Shown here: piece after piece, positions 35,132 to 43,140 of the stretch
Layout: every line of letters begins with the position of its first letter
Numbering within the stretch: the first letter of the stretch is position 1
Assembly: GCF_001514265.1 (NCBI RefSeq)
Contig: NZ_KQ948990.1
Location: 509,673-573,672, forward strand
Source of the DNA: Streptomyces resistomycificus
Lineage (GTDB): Bacteria; Actinomycetota; Actinomycetes; Streptomycetales; Streptomycetaceae
DNA: 64,000 nt
Reading direction: 5' to 3'
Translations under genes and position numbers: made by a program
The notes under the pieces: generated by a model
What the model saw: only the letters and a program-made list of their open reading frames with translations
Databases searched by the model: none
Told to the model about the DNA's origin: nothing

Positions 35132-37006
35132 CTACGCCTCGCGCGACCCCGCGTACATCTCGTCGATGAGGTGCTTGTACTCCCGCTCCACCACGGGCCG
35201 CTTCAGCTTCAGGCTCGGCGTGATCTCCCCGTGCTCCACGTCGAGATCCCGCGGCAGCAACCGGAACTTCTTGATCGTCTGCCAGCGCTGAAGCCCCTCG
35301 TTGAGCTCCTTGACGTACCCCTCGACCATGGAGACCGTGGCCGGCGCGGCGACGACCTCCGCGTACGGCTTCCCCTCCAGCCCGTTCTCCTGCGCCCACT
35401 GGAGGATCGACGGCTCGTCCAGCGCGATCAGCGCGGTGCAGAAGTTCCGGTCGGCGCCGTGCACCAGGATGTTGGAGACGTACGGGCACACCGCCTTGAA
35501 CTGGCCCTCGACCTCCGCCGGCGCGATGTACTTGCCGCCGGACGTCTTGATGAGGTCCTTCTTGCGGTCGGTGATCCGCAGGTACCCGTCGGGCGACAGC
35601 TCGCCGATGTCGCCGGTGTGGAACCAGCCGTCCGACTCCAGCACCTCGGCGGTCTTCTCGGGCAGCCCGTGGTAGCCCTCCATGATGCCGGGGCCGCGCA
35701 GCAGGATCTCGCCGTCGTCGGCGATCCGCACCTCCGTGCCGGGCAGCGGCTTGCCGACCGTGCCGGTGCGGTAGGCCTCGCCGGGGTTCACGAAGGAGGC
35801 GGCCGACGACTCGGTGAGGCCGTAGCCCTCGAGGATGTGGATGCCGGCGCCGGAGAAGAAGTAGCCGATCTCGGGCGAGAGCGCGGCGGAACCGGAGACG
35901 CACGCCCGCAGGTTGCCGCCGAACGCCTCACGGATCTTGGCGTACACGAGCGCGTCGGCGGCCTTGTGCTTGGCCGAGAGTCCGAAGGGAGCCGACGCGC
36001 TGCCGGTGCGCCGGAAGTTGTCCTGGGTGACCTTGGCGTACTCGCGGGCCACGCCGGCCGCCCACTGGAAGATCTTGTACTTGGCGCCGCCGCCCGCACG
36101 GGCCTTCGCGGCGACCCCGTTGTAGACCTTCTCGAAGATGCGCGGGACGGCCGCCATGTACGTCGGCTGCACGATCGGCAGATTCTCGATGATCTTGTCG
36201 ACGCGGCCGTCGACGGCGGTGACGTGCCCGACCTCGATCTGGCCGGAGGTGAGCACCTTGCCGAAGACGTGCGCCAGCGGCAGCCACAGGTACTGCACGT
36301 CCTCGCTGCTGACCAGGCCGGTGGCGGCGATCGCCTTCGCCATGTACGACCAGTTGTCGTGCGGGAGGCGTACGCCCTTGGGGCGGCCCGTGGTGCCCGA
36401 GGTGTAGATGAGGGTGGCGAGCTGGTCCTTGGTGATCGCCCCGACCTTCTCCTTGATCAGGTCGGGGTTCTTCTCCAGGTACGCGGCACCGCGCTGCTCC
36501 AGCTCGGCGAGCGTGAGCACCCAGTCGCCGGTCTCGGCGTCGGCCGGGTCGATCACCACGACATGGGTGAGGTCGGGCAGCTCGGCGTGCTTCTCGCGCG
36601 CCTTGGCCAGCTGCTCGGCGTTCTCCGCGAACAGGACCCTGCTGCCGGAGTCCGCGAGGATGAACGCCGACTCCTCGGCGTTGGTCTGCGGATAGATCGT
36701 GGTGGTGGCGGCGCCGGCGCACAGGATGCCCAGGTCCGCGAGGATCCACTCGACCCGGGTCGAGGAGGAGAGGGCGACCCGCTGCTCCGGCTGCACGCCG
36801 AGCTCGATCAGGCCCGCTGCGATGGCGTAGACCCGCTCGGCTGTCTGCCCCCAGCTCAGCGACTTCCAGTCGTCCGGGCCTTCACCGGACGCGGGAGGCA
36901 CGGGATAGCGGTATGCCTCGGCGTCCGGTGTGGCCGCCACGCGCTCCAGGAAGAGGGCCGCCACGGTCGGCGGGCGGTTCTCGATCAGTGTCTGTGTGTC
37001 GCTCAC
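35132..37006 (-). CDS. long-chain acyl-CoA synthetase (AMP-binding)
   Basis: This 624-residue ANL-superfamily enzyme has the P-loop LIYTSGTTGRPKG (199-211), the VGYGLTES-type adenylate motif (EGYGLTESSAA), GWFHTGDIGE and the DRKKDLIKTSGGKYIAP hinge. It activates long-chain fatty acids to acyl-CoA for degradation or lipid remodelling. I placed the start at the GTG with GGAGG five bases upstream; the frame opens 18 codons earlier. Inverted repeats upstream (37094-37125) may be operator sites of a fatty-acid-responsive TetR regulator. Confidence 0.9.
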   Translation of the reverse strand: MSDTQTLIENRPPTVAALFLERVAATPDAEAYRYPVPPASGEGPDDWKSLSWGQTAERVYAIAAGLIELGVQPEQRVALSSSTRVEWILADLGILCAGAATTTIYPQTNAEESAFILADSGSRVLFAENAEQLAKAREKHAELPDLTHVVVIDPADAETGDWVLTLAELEQRGAAYLEKNPDLIKEKVGAITKDQLATLIYTSGTTGRPKGVRLPHDNWSYMAKAIAATGLVSSEDVQYLWLPLAHVFGKVLTSGQIEVGHVTAVDGRVDKIIENLPIVQPTYMAAVPRIFEKVYNGVAAKARAGGGAKYKIFQWAAGVAREYAKVTQDNFRRTGSASAPFGLSAKHKAADALVYAKIREAFGGNLRACVSGSAALSPEIGYFFSGAGIHILEGYGLTESSAASFVNPGEAYRTGTVGKPLPGTEVRIADDGEILLRGPGIMEGYHGLPEKTAEVLESDGWFHTGDIGELSPDGYLRITDRKKDLIKTSGGKYIAPAEVEGQFKAVCPYVSNILVHGADRNFCTALIALDEPSILQWAQENGLEGKPYAEVVAAPATVSMVEGYVKELNEGLQRWQTIKKFRLLPRDLDVEHGEITPSLKLKRPVVEREYKHLIDEMYAGSREA

Positions 37007-37055
37007 GACATCCTCCGGGGCCCGCGACGGTGCGGCTGGCTGAGTTGCGGCTGAG

Positions 37056-37085
37056 TTCACTGCGGTTCACTGCGGTTCACTGTGG
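37056..37085. repeat. 10-bp tandem repeat, three copies
   Basis: TTCACTGCGG occurs three times in a row from 37056, the last copy with one change (TTCACTGTGG). It lies upstream of the acyl-CoA ligase gene. Confidence 0.7.
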
Positions 37086-37093
37086 TGCTCGGT

Positions 37094-37125
37094 CACTCGT
37101 GGTCGGTTGTTTAACTCACGAGTAA
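37094..37125. promoter_or_regulatory. candidate operator inverted repeats upstream of acyl-CoA ligase
   Basis: ACTCGTG (37095-37101) is repeated as CACGAGT (37117-37123), and the latter lies in the near-palindrome TTAACTCACGAGTAA (37111-37125), a symmetry typical of TetR/FadR operators. It is the least GC-rich part of the 267-bp gap before lepA. No regulator binding can be proven from sequence. Confidence 0.4.
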
Positions 37126-37273
37126 CTATGGAGCAGAGATCAGAGTAGAGCGCGACCGGCCGGTGCGTAAGGGGCGGCGGCCTGTCACTTCCTACAGAGA
37201 GCGACGCTACGCACGCGTAGGGGCCCGCCGCGGGAAGACGCGGCGGGCCCCTGTTCACGCGGTCACGGGACGG

Positions 37274-39142
37274 CTACTTCTTGCCCTTGCCGGATCCCGC
37301 GCTGTCGTCGCTGCTCAGTACGGCGATGAAGGCCTCCTGCGGAACCTCCACAGACCCCACCATCTTCATCCGCTTCTTGCCCTCCTTCTGCTTCTCCAGC
37401 AGCTTCCGCTTACGGGAGATGTCACCGCCGTAGCACTTGGCGAGGACGTCCTTGCGGATGGCGCGGATGGTCTCGCGGGCGATCACCCGGGAGCCGATGG
37501 CCGCCTGCACGGGGATCTCGAAGGCCTGGCGCGGGATCAGCTCGCGCAGCTTGGCGACGAGCCGCACTCCGTACGCGTACGCCGCGTCCCTGTGTGTGAC
37601 CGCCGAGAAGGCGTCGACGCGGTCACCGTGCAGCAGGATGTCGACCTTCACCAGCTGGGCGTCCTGCTCGCCGGTGGGCTCGTAGTCCAGCGAGGCGTAG
37701 CCGCGGGTCTTGGACTTCAGGTTGTCGAAGAAGTCGAAGACGATCTCCGCGAGGGGGAGCGTGTAGCGGATCTCGACACGGTCCTCGGAGAGGTAGTCCA
37801 TGCCGAGGAGCGTGCCGCGACGGGTCTGGCAGAGCTCCATGATCGAGCCGATGAACTCGCTGGGGGCGAGGATCGTGGCCCGGACGACCGGCTCGAAGAC
37901 CTTGTCGATCTTGCCCTCGGGGAACTCGCTCGGGTTGGTGACCGTGTGCTCCTTCCCGTCCTCCATGATCACGCGGTAGACCACGTTGGGCGCGGTGGCG
38001 ATGAGTTCGAGGTTGAACTCGCGCTCCAGGCGCTCACGGATGACGTCCAGGTGCAGCAGGCCGAGGAAGCCGACGCGGAAGCCGAAGCCGAGGGCCGCGG
38101 AGGTCTCGGGTTCGTAGACCAGCGCGGCGTCGTTGAGCTGGAGCTTGTCCAGCGCCTCGCGGAGGTCGGGGTAGTCCGAGCCGTCCAGCGGATAGAGGCC
38201 GGAGAAGACCATCGGCTTCGGGTCCTTGTACCCGCCGAGGGCCTCGGTGGCGCCCTTCTCCTTGCTGGTGATCGTGTCACCGACCTTGGACTGACGGACG
38301 TCCTTCACGCCGGTGATGATGTAGCCCACCTCGCCGACGCCGATGCCGTCGGCCGGGGTCATCTCGGGCGACGAGACGCCGATCTCCAGGAGCTCGTGCG
38401 TGGCGCCGGTCGACATCATCTTGATGCGCTCGCGCTTGTTGAGCTGCCCGTCGATGACACGGACGTACGTCACCACGCCACGGTAGGAGTCGTAGACCGA
38501 GTCGAAGATCATCGCGCGGGCGGGGGCGTCCTTGACACCGACCGGGGCCGGGACGTCGCGGACGACCCGGTCCAGGAGCGCGTCCACACCGACGCCGGTC
38601 TTCGCCGAGACCTTGAGCACGTCCTCGGGCTGGCAGCCGATGAGGTTGGCGAGCTCCTCGGAGAACTTCTCCGGCTGGGCGGCCGGCAGGTCGATCTTGT
38701 TCAGTACGGGGATGATCTTGAGGTCGTTCTCCATCGCCAGGTACAGGTTGGCGAGGGTCTGGGCCTCGATGCCCTGGGCCGCGTCGACGAGGAGCACGGT
38801 GCCCTCGCAGGCCGCGAGGGACCGCGAGACCTCGTAGGTGAAGTCGACGTGCCCCGGGGTGTCGATCATGTTGAGGATGTGCGTGTCGCTCTTGTCGTGG
38901 GTGGGGGCCCACGGCAGACGCACCGCCTGTGACTTGATCGTGATGCCGCGCTCGCGCTCGATGTCCATGCGGTCGAGGTACTGGGCACGCATCTGCCGCT
39001 GCTCGACCACTCCGGTCAGCTGGAGCATCCGGTCGGCGAGGGTGGACTTGCCGTGGTCGATGTGCGCGATGATGCAGAAGTTGCGGATCAGCGCCGGGTC
39101 GGTACGGCTCGGCTCGGGCACATGGCTAGGGATCGCGGGCAC
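37274..39142 (-). CDS. lepA: elongation factor 4 (LepA)
   Basis: This 622-residue translational GTPase has G1 AHIDHGKS (about 26-33), the switch [14 protein letters not shown], and the LepA C-terminal domain ([24 protein letters not shown]). LepA/EF4 acts on stalled or misregistered ribosomes. The GTG start with AGGA six bases upstream was preferred over the ATG further upstream (39211), matching streptomycete LepA starts ([16 protein letters not shown]). It is divergent from rpsT, the usual bacterial order. Confidence 0.95.
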   Translation of the reverse strand: MPAIPSHVPEPSRTDPALIRNFCIIAHIDHGKSTLADRMLQLTGVVEQRQMRAQYLDRMDIERERGITIKSQAVRLPWAPTHDKSDTHILNMIDTPGHVDFTYEVSRSLAACEGTVLLVDAAQGIEAQTLANLYLAMENDLKIIPVLNKIDLPAAQPEKFSEELANLIGCQPEDVLKVSAKTGVGVDALLDRVVRDVPAPVGVKDAPARAMIFDSVYDSYRGVVTYVRVIDGQLNKRERIKMMSTGATHELLEIGVSSPEMTPADGIGVGEVGYIITGVKDVRQSKVGDTITSKEKGATEALGGYKDPKPMVFSGLYPLDGSDYPDLREALDKLQLNDAALVYEPETSAALGFGFRVGFLGLLHLDVIRERLEREFNLELIATAPNVVYRVIMEDGKEHTVTNPSEFPEGKIDKVFEPVVRATILAPSEFIGSIMELCQTRRGTLLGMDYLSEDRVEIRYTLPLAEIVFDFFDNLKSKTRGYASLDYEPTGEQDAQLVKVDILLHGDRVDAFSAVTHRDAAYAYGVRLVAKLRELIPRQAFEIPVQAAIGSRVIARETIRAIRKDVLAKCYGGDISRKRKLLEKQKEGKKRMKMVGSVEVPQEAFIAVLSSDDSAGSGKGKK

Positions 39143-39241
39143 GCAGGGTCCTGATTCTTGAGGCGTCCGCAGTGTCTGCGGTCTCGGGTCGGATCGATAC
39201 GTAGCCTCCATGGTCCCACGGGTGGGGACCGGCGACCGGTT

Positions 39242-39271
39242 TGGGCCACTCGACGTCCCGCTGGTAGCCTG
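39242..39271 (+). promoter_or_regulatory. rpsT promoter
   Basis: TTGGGC and TAGCCT are separated by 18 bp. Transcription would start near 39278 and give a leader of about 94 nt before the rpsT GTG. Confidence 0.5.
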
Positions 39272-39333
39272 GGTGGCTGTGCCTCATGCCCTCTCAGCAC
39301 GAGGCCGTCTTGAAGAAATCATCGGCACGGGAC

Positions 39334-39360
39334 CTCCGCGGCCCCGTGCCTGAACCTGTA
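39334..39360 (+). promoter_or_regulatory. hairpin in the rpsT 5' leader
   Basis: GGCACGGG and CCCGTGCC form a perfect 8-bp stem closing an 11-nt loop, 11 bases upstream of the rpsT start. S20 is known to regulate its own translation in other bacteria; a regulatory role here is inference. Confidence 0.45.
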
Positions 39361-39371
39361 GAGGCTCATTC

Positions 39372-39638
39372 GTGGCGAACATCAAGTCCCAGATCAAGCG
39401 GATCAAGACCAACGAGAAGGCTCGGCTGCGCAACAAGGCCGTCAAGTCCTCCCTGAAGACCGCGATCCGCAAGGCCCGTGAGGCCGCTGCCGCGGGTGAC
39501 GCCGAGAAGGCCACCGAGTACCAGCGCGCTGCCGCGCGTCAGCTCGACAAGGCCGTCTCCAAGGGCGTCATCCACAAGAACCAGGCCGCCAACAAGAAGT
39601 CGGCGCTTGCTTCGAAGGTCGCGTCCCTCAAGGGCTGA
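39372..39638 (+). CDS. rpsT: 30S ribosomal protein S20
   Basis: This 88-residue basic protein begins [21 protein letters not shown], the canonical bS20 start, and ends with [16 protein letters not shown]. The GTG start has AGAGG about eight bases upstream. S20 binds 16S rRNA early in 30S assembly. It is transcribed alone from its own promoter and is separated from the next convergent gene by a strong terminator. Confidence 0.97.
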   Translation: MANIKSQIKRIKTNEKARLRNKAVKSSLKTAIRKAREAAAAGDAEKATEYQRAAARQLDKAVSKGVIHKNQAANKKSALASKVASLKG

Positions 39639-39766
39639 CACCTTCTCTTGATCTGACCGCCGGAGGGAATCGAGCGGGCCCTCTCTCATCCGCTCCCGTC
39701 CGGCACTCCGAGTCTGTACGCGGCCTGCGTTCGCCACGCGGGTACGGACTCACCTTCTGTGAACCG

Positions 39767-39810
39767 AGGCCCCGACTCCCCGCCCTTCCCCAGGGCGGGC
39801 GGCGGGGCCT
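39767..39810. terminator. bidirectional terminator between rpsT and SnoaL-like gene
   Basis: AGGCCCCG/CGGGGCCT outer arms enclose a second perfect stem CCCGCCCT/AGGGCGGG with a 5-nt loop. It lies 130 bases after the rpsT stop and between convergent genes. Confidence 0.7.
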
Positions 39811-39858
39811 TCGGCGTACCGGCGGTGGCCGCCTGCCGGATGCGCCTGACGTGCTCGC

Positions 39859-40254
39859 CTACGACCAGAACTCGTTGTTCTTGTCGATGTCCTCGACGCA
39901 CTCGTCGAGATCGGTGACCATGTCCCCGACGAACCGGAAGATGATGCATCCGGTGTCGTCGAGCCGCTTGCCGTTGCGCTCGGCGGTGAACCGGTTCATG
40001 CCGACGGCGTGGCCGCGGCCGTCGACACAGATGCCGATCAGCTCGGCCCGCATCGTCCCGTTGGTCTCCTCACCGAGTCGCCGGTACATGTCGAGAATCG
40101 CGTCCCGGCCCTTGAAGTCGCCGGAGAGCGGGTGGCTGCCGGGCACGTGGTGCGTGGCGTCGCTCGCTATCAGCTCCCGCATGGTGTCCATGTCCCCGCG
40201 GCTGAAAGCCTCGAAGCCCTTGCGGACGAGCGCTGCGTGCGGGTGTTCGGCCAT
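39859..40254 (-). CDS. SnoaL-like/NTF2-fold protein
   Basis: This 131-residue cone-fold protein has the SnoaL-like pattern HAALVRKGFEAFSRGDMDTMRELIASD at the start (key part FEAFSRGDMD) followed by GRDAILDMYRRLG. These proteins bind small ligands or act as cyclases/isomerases; the function here is unknown. Start MAEHPHA chosen, as GAGG lies 11 bases upstream; a GTG four codons earlier is too close to that motif. Confidence 0.75.
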   Translation of the reverse strand: MAEHPHAALVRKGFEAFSRGDMDTMRELIASDATHHVPGSHPLSGDFKGRDAILDMYRRLGEETNGTMRAELIGICVDGRGHAVGMNRFTAERNGKRLDDTGCIIFRFVGDMVTDLDECVEDIDKNNEFWS

Positions 40255-40338
40255 CGTGATCGCCACCTCTCCATGTGTTCGGCGATGCTTCGGCCAGTAC
40301 CTACGATTCTCCTCCGCGCGGCGCCCGGTGCGACTGGA

Positions 40339-41331
40339 TCACTGTCCCCGGCCCCGGGAGCGCGCGGCCCGCGCGATCGTCACGACCGCCTTCTCCAAGG
40401 CGTACTCGGGGTCGTCCCCGCCGCCCTTCACTCCCGCGTCCGCCTCGGCGACCGCCCGCAGTGCGACGGACACGCCGTCCGGCGTCCAGCCGCGCATCTG
40501 CTGGCGCACCCGGTCGATCTTCCACGGCGGCATCCCGAGCTCCCGCGCGAGGTCCGCGGGCCGTCCCCCACGCGCCGACGACAGCTTGCCGATCGCCCGC
40601 ACGCCCTGGGCGAGGGCGCTGGTGATCAGCACCGGCGCGACGCCGGTGGCCAGCGACCACCTGAGTGCCTCCAGCGCCTCCGCGGCCCGGCCCTCCACGG
40701 CCCGGTCGGCGACGGTGAAACTCGACGCCTCGGCCCGCCCCGTGTAGTACCGCCCCACAACGGCCTCGTCGATCGTCCCCTCGACATCGGCGACCAGCTG
40801 GGACACGGCGGACGCCAGCTCCCGCAGATCACTGCCGATGGCGTCGACAAGCGCCTGACAGGCCTCGGGCGTCGCGGACCGCCCGGTCGTCCGGAACTCA
40901 CTCCGTACGAACGCCAGCCGGTCGGCCGGCCTCGTCATCTTGGGACACGCCACCTCCCGCGCCCCCGCCTTGCGCGCGGCATCAAGGAGCGCCTTGCCCT
41001 TGGCGCCGCCCGCGTGCAGCAGCACGAGCGTGATCTCCTCGGCGGGCGCCCCGAGATACGCCTTCACGTCCTTGACGGTGTCGGCCGACAGGTCCTGCGC
41101 ATTGCGCACGACGACGACCTTCCGCTCCGCGAAGAGCGACGGGCTGGTCAACTCCGCGAGCGTCCCCGGCTGTACCTGCTCCGACGACAGATCACGCACG
41201 TCCGTGTCGGAATCGGCAGCCCTGGCAGCGGCCACCACCTCCCGCACAGCCCGATCCAGCAACAGCTCCTCCTGGCCGACGGCAAGCGTCACCGGGGCGA
41301 GAGGATCCTCATCAGCAGTTTTCCTGGCCAT
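40339..41331 (-). CDS. holA: DNA polymerase III delta subunit
   Basis: This 330-residue clamp-loader subunit begins DDPLAPVTLAVGQEELLLDRAV and contains the HolA blocks LTSPSLFAERKVVVVRNAQDL, LVLLHAGGAKGKALLDAARK and PWKIDRVRQQMRGW (given by key words). It opens the beta sliding clamp in the Pol III complex. I chose the ATG at 41331; another ATG four codons upstream is possible, with no clear ribosome site for either. holA next to comEC/rpsT is conserved in Gram-positive genomes. Confidence 0.92.
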   Translation of the reverse strand: MARKTADEDPLAPVTLAVGQEELLLDRAVREVVAAARAADSDTDVRDLSSEQVQPGTLAELTSPSLFAERKVVVVRNAQDLSADTVKDVKAYLGAPAEEITLVLLHAGGAKGKALLDAARKAGAREVACPKMTRPADRLAFVRSEFRTTGRSATPEACQALVDAIGSDLRELASAVSQLVADVEGTIDEAVVGRYYTGRAEASSFTVADRAVEGRAAEALEALRWSLATGVAPVLITSALAQGVRAIGKLSSARGGRPADLARELGMPPWKIDRVRQQMRGWTPDGVSVALRAVAEADAGVKGGGDDPEYALEKAVVTIARAARSRGRGQ

Positions 41332-41389
41332 CGCGTACAGCATGGCATGGGGCACTGACAGCACGGGGCCGGCAGCGGGGGTTGACCGT

Positions 41390-41810
41390 GGGCGGGGGCG
41401 TACGGCGGCGCGCAGGCTCGGGGCCGGGACTTGGGCCCGGGGCTCGGGGCCCGGGGGGGGGAGCGCCCAAGCTTGGGCCGGGCTTGGGGCTCGGGGGCAG
41501 CGCCCGGGCTCGGTGCCGGGCTTAGGGCTTGGAGCGCGGGGCCCGGAGGGCAGCGCCCGGGCTCGGAGCCGGGACTTGGGCCCGGGGCTCGGGGCCCGGA
41601 GGGCAGCGCCCGGGCTTTGGGCCCGGGGGCAGCGCCCGCGTTCCCGGCCCGGGGGCCCGGCTCCCAGGTCAGCGTCTGAAGGGCGGGACGCCTGGGGCCC
41701 GGGGCTCGGGGCCCGGAGGGCAGCGCCCGGGCTTGGGGCCCGGGGGCAGCGCCCGCGTTCCCGGCCCGGGGGCCCGGCTCCCGGGTCAGCGTCTGAGGGC
41801 GGGACGCCGT
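41390..41810. repeat. GC-rich intergenic repeat array
   Basis: The 550-bp gap 41332-41881 contains no credible gene but a repeated unit rich in GGGCCCGG, GGCAGCGCCCG and GGGCCGGGA. The clearest copies are 41581-41692 and 41698-41808 (112 and 111 bp, differing by a few bases and one indel), both ending in GGGCGGGACGCC, with shorter, more diverged copies from about 41411. Open frames through it are shadow frames caused by the base composition. The array is downstream of the gene at 41882-42127 and upstream of holA. Confidence 0.85.
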
Positions 41811-41881
41811 CGCTCGCGCCGGTGTGAACCCCGCGCTCCCGCGATCCCCGCTCTCGGCTCAGCCGAGCCCGGCCAGAACGG

Positions 41882-42127
41882 TCACGGCTCCTCCCGCCAC
41901 CCGTCCCACTCCCCCGCGAACTCGTCCAGCTCCCGGGGGTCCAACCGCTCCGCCTCGTCCCGCAGCACGACCAGCCACTGCGCGTCCTCCGCGTCGTCCT
42001 CCCCGGCCAGGGCATCCCGAACCAGCTGCGGCTCCTCGCCGACCCCGAACCGCTCCCGCAGCGCCTCGGCCGCCTCCTCCGCGGCATCCCGGTCAGGCAG
42101 CACCAGCACATGTCTCACATCGCTCAC
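41882..42127 (-). CDS. small hypothetical protein
   Basis: This 81-residue protein begins with a DVRHVLVLPDRDAAEEAAEALRERFGV segment (given by DVRHVLVLPDRD) and is very acidic at the C-terminus (GEDDAEDAQWLVVLRDEAERLDPRELDEF). The pattern is a compact alpha/beta domain recognisable in streptomycetes as a conserved hypothetical. Two GTG starts are possible, 42127 and 42145; the former fits relatives. No function is known. Confidence 0.65.
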   Translation of the reverse strand: MSDVRHVLVLPDRDAAEEAAEALRERFGVGEEPQLVRDALAGEDDAEDAQWLVVLRDEAERLDPRELDEFAGEWDGWREEP

Positions 42128-42263
42128 CAAGCCATTGTCAGGCACCCCACCCGGTCCTCCTCACCCCGCCCACCCCGCCCGTCCCACTCGTCCCACGCGC
42201 CCCGCCGGACTCAGTCCGCCGGACCCACTCCGGGCCCACTCCACCCGACTCCCTCCGCCCGGC

Positions 42264-43136
42264 TCACCCCGTCCCGTCCGCACCCCTCACCACCGGCACA
42301 CGGTCCAAGGCGACACCGAACCGTTCCCGGTACACCGCCAACACCTCCTCGTCCTCACCCAGCTCGCGTTCCTCCCGCGACCCGTCGGCGCCCGTCACCT
42401 TGAAGCGACGCCCGCTGAGCGTGATCCGTCCCCCGTCCTCCGTGACCCGCGAGCAGACCAGCGACTGCGTGAAGTGCGACCGCGGCGACGTGCTGTGCCA
42501 CCAGGCTCCGGCCACGAAGTCCTGAAGCCCCCGGGGCCGCACCTCCAACCGGTACTGGGCCCTGCCGCCCATCACCACGTCCAGGTCGGCCTCACCACCC
42601 CCGCTCCGCACCCCGGAAGCGTCCGGCCCCGCTTCCACGACCCGAAACGTCCCGCCGGGATCCTCCTGCTCCCCCCGCGCCCCGAACGCCAGGGGGTAGT
42701 GACTGTGCGCCCCGAACCCGACGTCGGCCAGCCACTCACTCCCGTCCACCGTCCGCACCCGCAGCGCGAGATGGTCGTACGGAATCCCGAGCCGCCCCTC
42801 CTCCCCGTACACCCGGCCCGCCAGGCGCGTGACGTCGAAGCCGAGCGCGGTGAGCAACATCCCGAAAGCTCCGTTGAGTTCGTAACAGAACCCTCCCCTG
42901 CGCGCACCCACCACCTTGTCCAGCAGCCGCTTCTCCTCCAGCACGATCTCCTCCCCGAGATGGACGGACAGGTTCTCGAACGGCACGGTCTGCAGATGGC
43001 GCAGATGCAGATCGCGCAGCACGTCGACGGTGGCGCTGCCGGTGGACTCAGCGGGAGCGTCACCGACACCGGTGAAGCGCGCCGGCCGCTCGACTCCCAG
43101 GCGGCGGAGATAGGCATCAACCTGTGCGGAATTCAT
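42264..43136 (-). CDS. nat: arylamine N-acetyltransferase
   Basis: This 290-residue NAT has the full Cys-His-Asp triad: C84 (RGGFCYELN), H122 (YDHLALRV) and D138 (DVGFG). It transfers acetyl from acetyl-CoA to aromatic amines, hydroxylamines or hydrazines; in actinobacteria homologues also use propionyl-CoA and aid sterol catabolism or antibiotic maturation. The ATG at 43136 is four bases from the comEC stop on the same strand, so it is probably the last gene of the competence-like unit. Confidence 0.93.
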   Translation of the reverse strand: MNSAQVDAYLRRLGVERPARFTGVGDAPAESTGSATVDVLRDLHLRHLQTVPFENLSVHLGEEIVLEEKRLLDKVVGARRGGFCYELNGAFGMLLTALGFDVTRLAGRVYGEEGRLGIPYDHLALRVRTVDGSEWLADVGFGAHSHYPLAFGARGEQEDPGGTFRVVEAGPDASGVRSGGGEADLDVVMGGRAQYRLEVRPRGLQDFVAGAWWHSTSPRSHFTQSLVCSRVTEDGGRITLSGRRFKVTGADGSREERELGEDEEVLAVYRERFGVALDRVPVVRGADGTG

Positions 43137-43140
43137 GGCC

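Noticed and set aside
40255..41331. Extension of the holA frame to 42111
   Set aside because: The extra codons lie in the repeat and in the next gene; the fold start begins near 41331.
41431..42145. Open frames through the GC-rich repeat upstream of holA, encoding Gly/Arg/Pro-rich repeats
   Set aside because: The copies differ by an indel and so do not keep one frame, and no ribosome sites or domains are seen.
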